A stretch of 64,000 nt of DNA from Aeromonas cavernicola (lineage in GTDB: Bacteria; Pseudomonadota; Gammaproteobacteria; Enterobacterales; Aeromonadaceae), in NCBI RefSeq assembly GCF_002795305.1, contig NZ_PGGC01000060.1, forward strand, positions 1 through 64,000, given 5' to 3'. Made by a program: the position numbers and the translations under genes. The notes beneath the pieces were generated by a model. The model was not told where the DNA came from. It searched no databases and saw only the letters and a list, made by a program, of their open reading frames with translations. Positions 18,253 to 27,623 of this stretch are shown one piece after another (the first letter of the stretch is position 1; each line of letters opens with the position of its first letter).

Positions 18253-19530
18253 ATGGCGCAATTAAAAAAGGATCTTGGACTGTGGCAGGGGATGGGGCTA
18301 TTGGCTACGTCACTGCTGGGCACCGGGATTTTTGTGGTGCCTGCGACGGCTGCGTCGCTGGCGGGGGATGCCTCATTGTGGGCGTGGTTGTTGCTGATCG
18401 GACTGGTATTACCGATCGCCTTTACCTTTGCACGGCTGGGGCGCCGCTATCCCCACGCTGGCGGTGCGCCGCATCTGATTGGCCTCGCGTTTGGTAAAGG
18501 GGCTGAGCGCTTCTCGGCCTTCCTCTTTCTGGCGGTGTTACCGGTGGGCTTGCCGGCAGCGTTGCTGATCGCGGCCGGTTTCTGGCAGGCCTTGTTTGAG
18601 ATGGGACCGTGGACATTATGGGCGATCCAGCTGTTCACCTTGCTGGGGGTCTTGCTGCTCGGGGTGCGGGGCGCTCGCTCTTCTGGCAATTTACAGCTGT
18701 TGATCGCGCTGGCGATTTTAGGGCTGACCCTGCTTATTTGGTTCAAGGGGGAGCTGAGTTGGCGCGAGGGGGCCGTACCGCTACCTGATGTTGCCCAGTG
18801 GCCTGCCATGGCGACGGCATTGGCGGTGATGTTTTGGTGTTTCGTTGGGCTAGAGGCGTTTGCCCACATGGGGGAGGAGTTCAAGCAGCCAGAGCGCGAT
18901 TATCCGGTGGCCTTGCTGGGCGGCGTACTGCTGGCGGGGCTTATCTACTGGGTCCACTCGCTGGTGGTGCTCAAATATGGGCTTTATGGCGAGGCGGCGG
19001 ATAATGCGACGGCCATGCCGACCCTGCTGGCGTTGCTGTTTGGGCCGACCGCTAAGTGGTTGGTGGCGATCTTGGGCTATCTCTCCTGCTTTGCCAGCAT
19101 CAACATCTATCTGCAAGGGTTTGCGCGCCTGATTTGGAGCATGGCCCGCGAGGGCAAGTTGCCGCCAAGTTTGGCCCAGCTCTCTGCGCGGGGGGCGCCA
19201 CTCGCGGCGCTGGGGCTGGTATTGGGGATTTGTGTTGTCGCCGGTTCGCTCAGTCTATGGTTGCAACTGCCCCTTGATGAGCTGATCCGCTATGCCAATG
19301 GTAACTTTGTGTTGGTCTATCTGCTCTGCATGGCGGCGGGTTGGCGGCTACTCAGTGGGATAGGCAAGGGACTGGCGGGGCTTAGCGTGTTGCTCTGCCT
19401 CTTGGTGCTGGTAGCGTTGTCTTATCAACTGCTCTATGCCGTGTTGTTAGGGGCGGGATATGGTGGCGTCAGCCTGTTGCGGCGTTATCTGCGTCGTCAG
19501 CGCCAGCAGACCTTGGGCTCTGCCACCTGA
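18253..19530 (+). CDS. yjeH: YjeH-like amino-acid exporter (APC superfamily)
   Basis: This 425-aa protein with about 12 membrane segments aligns closely by eye with E. coli YjeH, an exporter of methionine and branched-chain amino acids: LGLWQGMGLLATSLLGTGIF, LGRRYPHAGGAPH, and AVMFWCFVGLEAFAHMGEEF followed by LSCFASINIYLQGFARL. The ATG at 18253 gives the family's usual N-terminus; a start at 18232 adds seven residues. Expected role is export of excess amino acids at the inner membrane. A terminator follows. Confidence 0.9.
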   Translation: MAQLKKDLGLWQGMGLLATSLLGTGIFVVPATAASLAGDASLWAWLLLIGLVLPIAFTFARLGRRYPHAGGAPHLIGLAFGKGAERFSAFLFLAVLPVGLPAALLIAAGFWQALFEMGPWTLWAIQLFTLLGVLLLGVRGARSSGNLQLLIALAILGLTLLIWFKGELSWREGAVPLPDVAQWPAMATALAVMFWCFVGLEAFAHMGEEFKQPERDYPVALLGGVLLAGLIYWVHSLVVLKYGLYGEAADNATAMPTLLALLFGPTAKWLVAILGYLSCFASINIYLQGFARLIWSMAREGKLPPSLAQLSARGAPLAALGLVLGICVVAGSLSLWLQLPLDELIRYANGNFVLVYLLCMAAGWRLLSGIGKGLAGLSVLLCLLVLVALSYQLLYAVLLGAGYGGVSLLRRYLRRQRQQTLGSAT

Positions 19531-19550
19531 TAAGTCGTACCACCTATCAC

Positions 19551-19577
19551 CAAAGCCCTGTGGAACAGGGCTTTTTA
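19551..19577. terminator. Terminator between convergent yjeH and the M13 peptidase
   Basis: An AAAGCCCTG/CAGGGCTTT stem with a 5-nt loop and a T-run on the plus strand. Flanking A residues allow weaker function on the minus strand. Confidence 0.85.
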
Positions 19578-19593
19578 GTTTGGTTGGTGGCTA

Positions 19594-21627
19594 TTACCAA
19601 ATTTTCACCCGCTTCTGGGGCGGCAGATAGAGCTTGTTGTCCGGCTGAATATTGAACGCCTTGTAGAAGGCCGGAATATTGGGCACCACCCCGTTGACCC
19701 GGTACTCAGGGGGCGAGTGGGGGTCGGAGCGCAGCAACATCTGCATCAGCTCGGGGCGATACATCCCCTTCCACACCTGCGCCCAGCCGAGGAAAAAGCG
19801 CTGCTCGCCGGTAAAACCATCCAGCACTGCTGGCTCCTTGCCATCTTGTGATAGCTCGTAGGCCTTGTGGGCGATGGTGAGCCCACCCAGATCGCCGATG
19901 TTCTCGCCCAAGGTGAACTGGCCGTTGACGAACTGGCCATTGATGGGCTCGAAGCGGTTGTACTGGGCCACCAGCCGGCTGGTACGGAAGCGAAACTCCT
20001 TGAGATCCTTGGGCGTCCACCAGTTACGCATCATGCCGTCACCGTCGGATTTGGCCCCTTGGTCATCAAAACCATGGCCCATTTCGTGGCCGATGATCCC
20101 GCCGATGGCACCGTAGTTGACCGCATCATCCGCTGTCATGTCGAAGAAGGGAGGCTGCAAAATGGCCGCTGGGAAGACGATTTCGTTATTGCTCGGGTTG
20201 TAGTAAGCGTTCACCGTTTGCGGGGGCATGTGCCACTCGTCCCGATCAACCGGCTTGGCAAGGCGTGCCAGATTATCGGCGTATTCAAACGCCCGAGCAC
20301 GCTGGAGGTTGCCGACCAGATCCTCGGGCTTGATGGCGATGGCGCTGTAATCTTGCCACTTATCGGGGTAGCCAATTTTGGGGCGGAACTTAGCCAGCTT
20401 CTCAAGGGCCTGTGCCTTGGTCTCTGGCGACATCCAGTCGAGCTCCTCGATGCTCTGGCCGTAGGCGGTGCGCAGGTTTTCTACCAGTTGCTCCATTCGG
20501 GCTTTGGCCGCGGGCGGGAAGTAGCGTGCTACATAGAGCTGACCCACCGCTTCGCCCAGATGCTCGTTCAGCACCCCGAGTGCCCGCTCCCAGCTAGCGC
20601 GCTGTTTGGGCGTGCCGCTCAAGGTGGTGCCGTAGAAGGCGAAGTTAGCGCCGTCGGTATCGCCATCAAGATAGGGGGCATAGTCGCTGAGCAGTTGCCA
20701 CTTGAGGTAGGCCTGCCAGTCGGCAATGGGGGTCTTGGCCATCAGCTGATCCAGCGCGCTTAAGTAGGTTGGCTGACCGATGATGAGATCCGCCTGGGCA
20801 GCAATGCCCGCTTCGTTCAGATAAGCCTGCCAGTCGAGGTGGGGGGCAAGGCGCGTCAGTTCGTTGAGGGGGCGCTTGTTGTAGTTCTTCTCCCGATCCC
20901 GCAGAGCGACCTTATCCCACTGCAGGGTGGCGAGCTGGGTTTCGAGGGCCAGAATCCGCTTGGCCTTGCCGCTTGGATCAGGCTCCCCTAGGCGGCTCAA
21001 CATGCCCGCGATATGTTGCTGATACTGCTGGCGCAGCGCGCGACTGTTGGCATCTTGCTTGAGGTAGTAGTCGCGATCCGGCAATCCCAGCCCCCCTTGA
21101 TAGAGGTAGACCGCATAGCGGTCGGGGGCTTTGGCATCGGCACTGATGCCGACACCAAATGGGGCGCTGCCGCCGCTACGACCTGCCTGGGCGAACGCGC
21201 GGGCCAAGGACGCCTGATCGGTTATCTGGTCTAGTTTGGCCAGCATGGGGGCCAGCGGGGTGAGCCCTTTGGCATCGCGGCCTGCCTGATCCAGATAGCT
21301 GGCGTAGAGATCGCGGATCTGCTGGGTTGGCGTGCCGCTGGTGGCCTCTGGTTCGGCAAGAGCCTCGACCAACACCCGCAGGTCAGCGAGGGATTTATCC
21401 CGCAGCATATAAAAAGCACCATCCGCGGGGCGATCATCGGGGATCTTGGCGGTGGCGAGCCACTGGCCATTGACGTAGCGGAAGAAGTCGTCGCCCGGCT
21501 TGATACTGGTATCCATGTTGGCCAGTGCCAGCCCAGAGAGGGGGGCGGAGGAGTGCGGTGCTTGACTGCAGCCTGCCAGCAGGGCCAAGCCGATCAGGCC
21601 AGCCAGTATGCTTATCTTGTTGTTCAT
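19594..21627 (-). CDS. M13-family zinc metallopeptidase, lipoprotein
   Basis: This 677-aa protein starts with a lipoprotein signal peptide (lipobox LLAGC, cysteine at about residue 20). The C-terminal part has the zinc motif HEMGH in GGIIGHEMGHGFDDQGAK, the third ligand in ENIGDLGG, and the substrate-binding NAYYNPSNNEIVFPA, as in neprilysin/PepO oligopeptidases. Bacterial members degrade short peptides in the periplasm. Length is normal for M13. It is divergent from tilS, with ~180 bp between starts. Confidence 0.95.
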   Translation of the reverse strand: MNNKISILAGLIGLALLAGCSQAPHSSAPLSGLALANMDTSIKPGDDFFRYVNGQWLATAKIPDDRPADGAFYMLRDKSLADLRVLVEALAEPEATSGTPTQQIRDLYASYLDQAGRDAKGLTPLAPMLAKLDQITDQASLARAFAQAGRSGGSAPFGVGISADAKAPDRYAVYLYQGGLGLPDRDYYLKQDANSRALRQQYQQHIAGMLSRLGEPDPSGKAKRILALETQLATLQWDKVALRDREKNYNKRPLNELTRLAPHLDWQAYLNEAGIAAQADLIIGQPTYLSALDQLMAKTPIADWQAYLKWQLLSDYAPYLDGDTDGANFAFYGTTLSGTPKQRASWERALGVLNEHLGEAVGQLYVARYFPPAAKARMEQLVENLRTAYGQSIEELDWMSPETKAQALEKLAKFRPKIGYPDKWQDYSAIAIKPEDLVGNLQRARAFEYADNLARLAKPVDRDEWHMPPQTVNAYYNPSNNEIVFPAAILQPPFFDMTADDAVNYGAIGGIIGHEMGHGFDDQGAKSDGDGMMRNWWTPKDLKEFRFRTSRLVAQYNRFEPINGQFVNGQFTLGENIGDLGGLTIAHKAYELSQDGKEPAVLDGFTGEQRFFLGWAQVWKGMYRPELMQMLLRSDPHSPPEYRVNGVVPNIPAFYKAFNIQPDNKLYLPPQKRVKIW

Positions 21628-21808
21628 TGTGCTCTGATTCCGATTCACGTTGGGTGCGTCTTTGCCAAGCATCCTCAGGGGGAGGTGCGTTGGGGTTTGC
21701 GCGGGCGAGCCCTACTCTAGGGTGGGTGGTTGCCTCAGTGCAAGGGGCAGGGGCGAGCTTGCGGCGCGCGACTCTGCTAATATCGGCCGATCCGTTTTGG
21801 GGAAGCCT

Positions 21809-23179
21809 ATGATTGTTCATCTTTATGATCGCTTTTGTCAGACTCTGCCAGCACCAGAAGGTTCCACCCGACTGCTAGTGGCCTTCAGCGGTGGCCTCGA
21901 CTCCACCCTGCTGCTGGTGCTGGCGGCGCAGTTTGCCCATGCCCATCAACTGGTGCTGCGAGCCCTGCATGTGCATCACGGGCTGAGCCCCCATGCCGAT
22001 GAGTGGGTGGCTCATTGCGAGTCGGTCTGCCAGCAGTTGGCGGTGCCGCTCCTCGTCGAGCGAGTGCAGTTGGCGCGGGGCAATGGCGAGAGTGTGGAAG
22101 CGCAAGCGAGAGCGGCTCGCTATCAATGCTTAACGGCGCACATGGCGGCAGGGGAGTGGCTACTCACCGCTCACCATCAAGACGATCAGCTGGAGACCCT
22201 GCTGCTGGCGCTCAAGCGCGGCGCAGGCGTGCGTGGTTTGGCAGGCATGGTGCCAAGTCAGCCCTTTGCCGCTGGCCTGTTGCTGCGTCCGCTGCTCGAT
22301 ATGAGCCGCGCCGAACTGGCCAAGGCGGCCGCGACCCTGCCCTATGGTTGGGTGGAGGATGAGAGCAATCAGGACGTGAGCTATGACCGAAATTTTTTGC
22401 GCCAGCAGCTGATTCCCCAGCTCAAGGCGCGCTGGCCTGCCATGGCCCGTACCGCCGCCCGCAGCATGGCGCTGTGCGCTGAACAAGAGACGTTATTGCA
22501 AGAGATCGCAGAGCAGGACTGGCAGCAGATCCGTGACGGCGATCGCGCAGTGGCTGGGGCGCTACCCATTGCTCCGCTGCAGTTACTCTCTCCTGCTCGG
22601 CGCAACAATGTGCTGCGCTATTGGCTGCGCCATCAGGGTGCGGTGATGCCCTCGCGCGAGCTGCTGAGTCGGTTATGGCAAGAGGTCGCCCTTGCTGGGG
22701 CTGATGCTAACCCGCAACTGGAGATGCAAGGGCGAGTTTGGCGCCGCTTTGCGGGGCGGCTCTATTGGCTTGAGGCTGCCCCTGAGGTTGGGGAGGTGGT
22801 GCTGCCGCTGCGTGTCGGCGATCGGCTGCTATTACCCGCTGCGCTGGGGTTGCTATCACTGCAGCGCCAGCAACACGGAGCCGAGCTTCGGCTGCCGTTG
22901 GCGAACGAACCGCTGTCGGTACGATTTCAGGTGGCACCCGGCACCATGCTCAAGCCGGCGGGGCGCAGTGGCAGCCGGCGCTTAAAAAAGTTGCTGCAGG
23001 AGTATGGGGTGCCCCCTTGGCTACGGGGGCGCTTGCCGATCCTCTATTACGGCGAGCAGGTGGCCGCGGTAGTGGGGCTGTTTGTCTGCGCCGAGTTCTT
23101 ACCCTCGGGGGAAGGGGTGAGTTGCTGCTGGCAAGCAACCCACGGCGATCTGCGCGTGGCGGAATCGGCAGACTCATAA
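21809..23179 (+). CDS. tilS: tRNA(Ile)-lysidine synthetase
   Basis: This 456-aa cytosolic enzyme converts C34 of tRNA(Ile)CAU to lysidine so that it reads AUA. The PP-loop motif AFSGGLDSTLLL is near residue 27, followed by VHHGLSPHADEW and LLTAHHQDDQLETLLL. The C-terminal domain includes KPAGRSGSRRLKKLLQEYGV. Length fits proteobacterial TilS (about 430-450). ATG 21809 lies after GGGGAAGCC; the open frame extends upstream but lacks conserved sequence. Confidence 0.97.
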   Translation: MIVHLYDRFCQTLPAPEGSTRLLVAFSGGLDSTLLLVLAAQFAHAHQLVLRALHVHHGLSPHADEWVAHCESVCQQLAVPLLVERVQLARGNGESVEAQARAARYQCLTAHMAAGEWLLTAHHQDDQLETLLLALKRGAGVRGLAGMVPSQPFAAGLLLRPLLDMSRAELAKAAATLPYGWVEDESNQDVSYDRNFLRQQLIPQLKARWPAMARTAARSMALCAEQETLLQEIAEQDWQQIRDGDRAVAGALPIAPLQLLSPARRNNVLRYWLRHQGAVMPSRELLSRLWQEVALAGADANPQLEMQGRVWRRFAGRLYWLEAAPEVGEVVLPLRVGDRLLLPAALGLLSLQRQQHGAELRLPLANEPLSVRFQVAPGTMLKPAGRSGSRRLKKLLQEYGVPPWLRGRLPILYYGEQVAAVVGLFVCAEFLPSGEGVSCCWQATHGDLRVAESADS

Positions 23180-23199
23180 CCGGGTTGGCCAGCCACGAC

Positions 23200-24087
23200 T
23201 CACTGCTTACTGGGCTTGGCGTTGAGTTTGGCGGGGCTGGCGCCTAAGCCCAGCAAGGCTCCGCCAATGATTAACGCACCAGCCAGCCAATGGCGAGAGG
23301 TGAGCTGCTCACCATTGAGCCCGACCAGTAGCAAGGTGCTCAGCAGCGGCGTGAGATAGGAGAGAGCGCCGATCCGACGTGGATCGCCCTCGCGCAGCGC
23401 CAAATACCACGTCACAAATGCCGCCCCCATGGGGCCAAGGGCTAACCCGACGATCAACCACCAGTCAGCGCGGGGGATTTGGGCCAATGGTAGGGGCCCT
23501 TCTACGGCCCATGCCAGCAACAGCGCCAATATGCCCGCAGGCAGACAGGCCGCAGCAGTGACCACTGCCGGCGCTGGGGGCAAGCGGCGCGCCAGCACCG
23601 AATAGAGTCCCCAGATAATGGCCGCGCTAAGGGCCAGTAAGTAGCCGGGTAAATAGGCTTGCTGCAGTTGTAATTGGCCATTGACCATCACCAACATCGA
23701 TCCCGCTAAGCCAAGCGCCCCCGCCAGCAGATGGCGAGGCTGCAAAGGGTGACTGGGGAGCAGCAAAGGGGTGAACAGGATGATACACAGCGGCCACAGG
23801 TAATTGATGAGATTGGCTTCTAAGACTGGGGCGTGGCGAAAGCTCATAAACAGCAGCAGGTGATAAAGCAGCAAGGTGGTGATCGTCACCAGCCAAGTCA
23901 CCGGACGGGCCCGCCATTGCCGCCACAATGGCAGGGCGCCGAGGCCACAGAAAAACAGCACCAAGCCCACCAAGACGAGGGGGGATACGCTGGTTACCCG
24001 AGAGGTGAGCGCCGCCAGAGAGGCCCACAACACTATCGTTAACAGGGCAAAGCCAGTCGACTTGTCCCACCATCCGTTCGCTTGCAT
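23200..24087 (-). CDS. EamA/DMT-family exporter (YddG-like)
   Basis: This protein of about 295 aa has ten predicted membrane segments and two EamA repeats. The stretch LEANLINYLWPLCIILF is close to the corresponding loop of aromatic amino-acid exporters of the YddG type, and AIIWGLYSVLARR starts the second repeat. The exact substrate is uncertain. ATG 24087 follows AAAGGAG; the long open extension upstream is unlikely to be coding. It is convergent with tilS. Confidence 0.85.
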   Translation of the reverse strand: MQANGWWDKSTGFALLTIVLWASLAALTSRVTSVSPLVLVGLVLFFCGLGALPLWRQWRARPVTWLVTITTLLLYHLLLFMSFRHAPVLEANLINYLWPLCIILFTPLLLPSHPLQPRHLLAGALGLAGSMLVMVNGQLQLQQAYLPGYLLALSAAIIWGLYSVLARRLPPAPAVVTAAACLPAGILALLLAWAVEGPLPLAQIPRADWWLIVGLALGPMGAAFVTWYLALREGDPRRIGALSYLTPLLSTLLLVGLNGEQLTSRHWLAGALIIGGALLGLGASPAKLNAKPSKQ

Positions 24088-24301
24088 CCCACTCTCCTTT
24101 CCCGCTCGCTGGGTTCGCGCCGATGAGTCTGGTATTTGGCATCGACGCCGCCCATGATCCGTGCCGCTGTTATCTGGAGGCGGGAGTGTATCTGCGGGCG
24201 ATCCATCACTCAAGCAGATGCCACCCGCTCAGGGCCAATCAGGCGCCACCTGCTGCACTATGTGGCGATCCGCGGTGAGTGATGATCGCCGCAGCGATGG
24301 A

Positions 24302-24673
24302 TTATGACTGACGCGGGCCCGTGGCCGTGGGGTGGTGCTCAGTTTGCTCGGCTAACTCCTTGCCAAGGAAGTAATTGAGGAAGGTGCGGATCACCGCAAT
24401 AATCGCCAGACGGATCAGCTCCTCCTTACTCGGCGCCACCGTAGTGGCCAGGATGTCAGCGGCGAGTTGGAACTCCAGCGCTAAGATCAGCCAACTGCCA
24501 AAGCAGAGGCGGATCTGCGGAAAACCGGGCTGATGATCTCGGACCCGCGCCGCCAGCCAGAGGGTCTTGCCCAGCCCAATCACCACACAGGCCACGGAGA
24601 TGACCTCCAGCAGCAGCTGGCACAGCTCGACCCCGTGCATCATTGTTTCTTTCAGACTTGCTATCTCAATCAC
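24302..24673 (-). CDS. DUF1622 membrane protein (GTG start)
   Basis: This 123-aa protein has three predicted membrane helices. The motif FGSWLILALEFQLAADILAT and VIRTFLNYFLGKEL are the hallmark of DUF1622 proteins, which have no known function. A GTG at 24673 is chosen because a near-perfect AAGGAGGT lies 7 bp upstream; an ATG at 24733 would put that site inside the coding region. It is a single gene, with about 385 bp to azurin. Confidence 0.82.
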   Translation of the reverse strand: MIEIASLKETMMHGVELCQLLLEVISVACVVIGLGKTLWLAARVRDHQPGFPQIRLCFGSWLILALEFQLAADILATTVAPSKEELIRLAIIAVIRTFLNYFLGKELAEQTEHHPTATGPRQS

Positions 24674-25059
24674 AGAGAGCACCTCCTTAAGGGCAAAGAG
24701 GACACTATTAACATATTGATTGGGAAAGGCCAAATCAGTCTCGGTTAATCATTTTAAATTCAATCAGATAGAGCCATTGTCAAACTAGAGATATGGTGTG
24801 GATCTGGGCGGTGAGCTTGAGAGAGGAGAGAGGCCCTCGCCAACCCAGAGTGAACTGGTGGCACATTATCCGCGTATTAAGGTCGGTAGCCGTGATAGGG
24901 GATAACGATTGTGGTGAGCCAGCCCGCAGCTTTTGGCTAAACAGCTAGTCCGATCGCGCTATTTGGGTAAGATGACCAGGTCATTGACAGCATCGTGACC
25001 AATACCGTTTATGGCGAGGTGTTTGCGTTGCTATTTATTACTAATCAAAGGAGAACGTG
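24674..25059 (+). promoter_or_regulatory. Intergenic region upstream of azurin, with a palindromic site
   Basis: This 386-bp stretch has no gene I can support. Bases 24972-24984 form a perfect 13-bp palindrome (ATGACC A GGTCAT) whose last base begins a TTGACA at 24984-24989 that could be a -35 box. No good -10 box is found at ideal spacing. The palindrome may be an operator for azurin; no FNR-type TTGAT-N4-ATCAA site is seen. Confidence 0.35.
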
Positions 25060-25500
25060 ATGAAAAAGGTGATGACTCTGTTGTTGCTAAGTGGTTTGGC
25101 GGCGCCGGCACTGGCTGATGAGTGTGCATTGGTGATCGAAGGCAATGACGCCATGCAGTACAACCTCAAAGAGATGAGTGTGCCTGCGACCTGTAAGGAG
25201 GTGACCATCACCTTGAATCACACCGGCAAGTTGCCTGTCACGACGATGGGCCACAACTGGGCACTATCGAGCACTGCTGATTATCAGGCGGTAGCGACGG
25301 CGGGGATCACTGCTGGGGCTGACAATGCCTACTTGCCTAAAGATGATCCTCGCGTCTTGGCATACACCAAGCTGATTGGCGGCGGGGAGAGTACCAGCGT
25401 TACCTTCAAGACCGAGGGGCTGGCTGGTAAAGATCTGACCTTTTTCTGCTCGTTCCCAGGCCATTTCGCCATGATGAAAGGATCGTTCAAAGTCGGTTAA
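25060..25500 (+). CDS. azu: Azurin, periplasmic type I copper protein
   Basis: This 146-aa precursor has a signal peptide of ~20 residues (ending PALA) and a mature cupredoxin of about 126. The copper ligands are visible: His in GHNW, and Cys, His and Met in FFCSFPGHFAMMKG. The disulphide pair near the N-terminus (ECALVI...ATCKEV) is present. Azurin shuttles electrons in the periplasm, for example to nitrite reductase or peroxidases; no partner is encoded nearby. ATG 25060 has AAAGGAG upstream. Confidence 0.97.
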   Translation: MKKVMTLLLLSGLAAPALADECALVIEGNDAMQYNLKEMSVPATCKEVTITLNHTGKLPVTTMGHNWALSSTADYQAVATAGITAGADNAYLPKDDPRVLAYTKLIGGGESTSVTFKTEGLAGKDLTFFCSFPGHFAMMKGSFKVG

Positions 25501-25534
25501 TGCCGGCGCGTTACGCAGCCGAATTGATCTGCGA

Positions 25535-25560
25535 AAAGCCGGGCTTGCCCGGCTTTGTGG
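25535..25560 (+). terminator. Terminator after azurin
   Basis: A perfect AAAGCCGGGC/GCCCGGCTTT hairpin with a 2-nt gap lies 35 bp past the azurin stop, followed by a T-rich tail. It may also serve the convergent HutD/Ves gene. Confidence 0.8.
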
Positions 25561-25584
25561 TTTTTATCGGTGAGCGCTGGGCCG

Positions 25585-26142
25585 CTAGCGTGGGGATAAG
25601 GTAAAAAATACGACGGTTGTTTGCTGTTGACATTGCAACGGGATGCTTGGCTCACCGCTCACGACCAAGGTGTCATCGGGGACGAGCGTGTGGTGCTGCA
25701 CCGTGAGTTGGCCGCTGACGAGGTAGCAAAGATAGGTTTTCTCTGCCGTAAGGGTGAGCGTGAGCGGGCCGGCGAGGCGCAATACCCGCACATTGGCTTG
25801 CCAGCGGTCAGGGTGGTAGATAAGACCTAGGTCAATCACCTCTTTTTTGAGCAGTGCGCAGTGGGTCTCCTCATCGCCACTGAAATGGGCCGCTTCCAAC
25901 GTGGCGTAAGGATGGCCGTTGAGCACGAAGCCTGCGCCACTGAGCGCCAGCAAAATCCGCTGGTAGCCCGCAAAATGGGAGAACCGGCCCGCCTCTTTGA
26001 TTGGCGCTGAGCTCAGGCGGTAGTCAAAGTCGAGTTTGTCCAAGCTGGCGCTGGGCGGGGAGATCAGGATCTGGGTTGTGGTGCCCTGCTTATTTTTCCA
26101 AGGCATCGGTTGGTAGTCTGACTTGCTGAGCAGGGTGAACAC
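25585..26142 (-). CDS. HutD/Ves family cupin-like protein (GTG start)
   Basis: This 185-aa protein resembles the HutD/Ves family (E. coli Ves; HutD of histidine-use operons): MPWKNKQGTTTQI near the N-terminus, FDYRLSSAPIKEAGRFSHFAGYQRILLALSG in the middle. These are beta-barrel bicupins of uncertain function, possibly sensing a metabolite. No hut genes are nearby, so Ves-like is the safer label. The start is taken as GTG 26142, which follows AAGGAG by 6 bp; the open frame reaches 26205. Confidence 0.82.
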   Translation of the reverse strand: MFTLLSKSDYQPMPWKNKQGTTTQILISPPSASLDKLDFDYRLSSAPIKEAGRFSHFAGYQRILLALSGAGFVLNGHPYATLEAAHFSGDEETHCALLKKEVIDLGLIYHPDRWQANVRVLRLAGPLTLTLTAEKTYLCYLVSGQLTVQHHTLVPDDTLVVSGEPSIPLQCQQQTTVVFFTLSPR

Positions 26143-26244
26143 GGCTATCTCCTTGGGATAAACGTCACAGAGAGCAGGATGGCTTGGCCGCTGCTCTCTG
26201 ATCATCAGCGTGCTGGCAAAGAGGGCATGTCACTCTTGGCCATT

Positions 26245-26889
26245 CTAATTCGACATGGCGAAACGGGCTTCGAGGGCGGCGAGCCGGTTGGCAAGATCGC
26301 TCACGGTCTGTTCCAGCTCACTGAATCGATCGGCGGCAGGGGAGGCATAGGCGATGGTGCTATCTTGCAGCGCCTCAACATCGACCTCGCCACTGAACAG
26401 GTGAGCATAACGGGATTCACGCTTGCCTGCTTCACGGGGGAGTTTCACCACATAAGGCCCACGTTCATTGAGGGTCTGGAGTACTGCATCCACTTCGGTG
26501 ACATCATCAAAACTGCACAGGCGGTTGGTGCGTGAGCGCAGCTCCCCCGGTGTTTGCGGGCCGCGCAGCAGCAGCTCGCAGAGAATACCCAGCTCGCGGG
26601 GATCAAATTTCAGTTCGCCAAACTCGGTATTGCAGAAGCGGTGTTGATAGCGGGGTACCCGAGCGTTAAAGCCTGCGGTGTTGACCACCAACCGTTTGCG
26701 AATTAACTCATCGATGACGGCGCGGATATCAAGCTCAGAGAGCTCCAGAACCGGTTCGCGGTTGCTCTTTTGATTACAGGCATTGAGCAGTGCGTTGAGG
26801 GAAAGGGGGTATTGATCTGGAGTGCAGATCTCTTTTTCAATCAGGCAGCCAATCACGCGGGCTTCTAATGGGCCTAGCACTAATTCCAT
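26245..26889 (-). CDS. yceH: YceH (DUF480) family protein
   Basis: This 214-aa protein begins [20 protein letters not shown] and contains [22 protein letters not shown]-like sequence and an [12 protein letters not shown] motif, all typical of the YceH family. The fold is two winged-helix domains, suggesting DNA or protein binding, but the function is not established. The C-terminal ~35 residues ([20 protein letters not shown]) form a probable coiled coil. It appears to be monocistronic, oriented away from ydcH's end. Confidence 0.93.
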   Translation of the reverse strand: MELVLGPLEARVIGCLIEKEICTPDQYPLSLNALLNACNQKSNREPVLELSELDIRAVIDELIRKRLVVNTAGFNARVPRYQHRFCNTEFGELKFDPRELGILCELLLRGPQTPGELRSRTNRLCSFDDVTEVDAVLQTLNERGPYVVKLPREAGKRESRYAHLFSGEVDVEALQDSTIAYASPAADRFSELEQTVSDLANRLAALEARFAMSN

Positions 26890-27073
26890 GTTTTACTCCC
26901 TGCTAAAAGACGTCAAGAGGCTCTATCTTAGCCATGGTTGCGGTTGCGTCTAGCACCAGCGCCTGTTTTTGCGACGCTATCAAGGGGTTGGTGAAAGGTT
27001 CACCACTGGTAGGGTGGGCGGTAATGAGCCCGCAGCGACGCCACACCCTCATGGCAAGTTAATGGCAACAAAA

Positions 27074-27096
27074 AGCCCGGCGCAGTTGGCCGGGCT
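27074..27096 (-). terminator. Terminator after ydcH
   Basis: The hairpin AGCCCGGC/GCCGGGCT is followed on the minus strand by TTTTTG. A second hairpin (GGGGTAA/TTACCCC, 27101-27119) lies between it and the ydcH stop. Confidence 0.78.
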
Positions 27097-27139
27097 GGTG
27101 GGGTAAATTGCTTACCCCAGTAGGTAATAGCTAAGGCGT

Positions 27140-27355
27140 CTATTGTGGATGATGTTTGAGGATGTCGTATATCTCCTCTTTCAGTTTAAGTTTCTGTTTT
27201 TTCAGATCCTTCACCTCGGAGCTGTAATCGCTGGCGTGATGCTTTTCCAGTTTTCTAATCTCCACATCCAGGTTGTTATGCAAGTCAAACTTCTTCTGGA
27301 AATGGGCATCACGGCTCTTCAGTTTAGAGATGAGATCTCTGTACTCTGGGAACAT
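27140..27355 (-). CDS. ydcH: YdcH family (DUF465) small helical protein
   Basis: This 71-aa protein starts MFPEYRDLISKLKSRDAHF, as in E. coli YdcH, and continues with DLHNNLDVEIRKLEK and VKDLKKQKLKLKEEIYDIL. It should form a helical hairpin or coiled coil; function unknown. ATG 27355 has AGGAGGTTCC upstream. It is the only gene between two terminators. The 270 bp upstream, toward the secreted protein at 27624, is AT-rich with no further gene. Confidence 0.92.
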   Translation of the reverse strand: MFPEYRDLISKLKSRDAHFQKKFDLHNNLDVEIRKLEKHHASDYSSEVKDLKKQKLKLKEEIYDILKHHPQ

Positions 27356-27590
27356 GTAATGGAACCTCCTTAGTGTCGTTTGCTGATGCCTGTAACATCA
27401 AACTACCCCTTAGTAGTCAGGAGGAATGTGATCCCGCTCCAATTTGGCGATAAAGATTGGCAAGATAGTCGTGTTATTTTTTAACTCTTTGAATAAGAAC
27501 AAATAATTTTTAATTGATAGCAAGTTGCTGCTAAAAAATGGGCGCTAGTTCACGATTCAGCCCGCTGACGCTTGGCGCTAACATAAAAAA

Positions 27591-27613
27591 ATGGGGCCGT
27601 CCGGCCCCATTGT
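27591..27613 (-). terminator. Terminator after the 201-aa secreted protein gene
   Basis: An ATGGGGCC/GGCCCCAT stem is followed on the minus strand by TTTTTT. It lies 14 bp past the stop. Confidence 0.85.
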
Positions 27614-27623
27614 TATCCCATGC

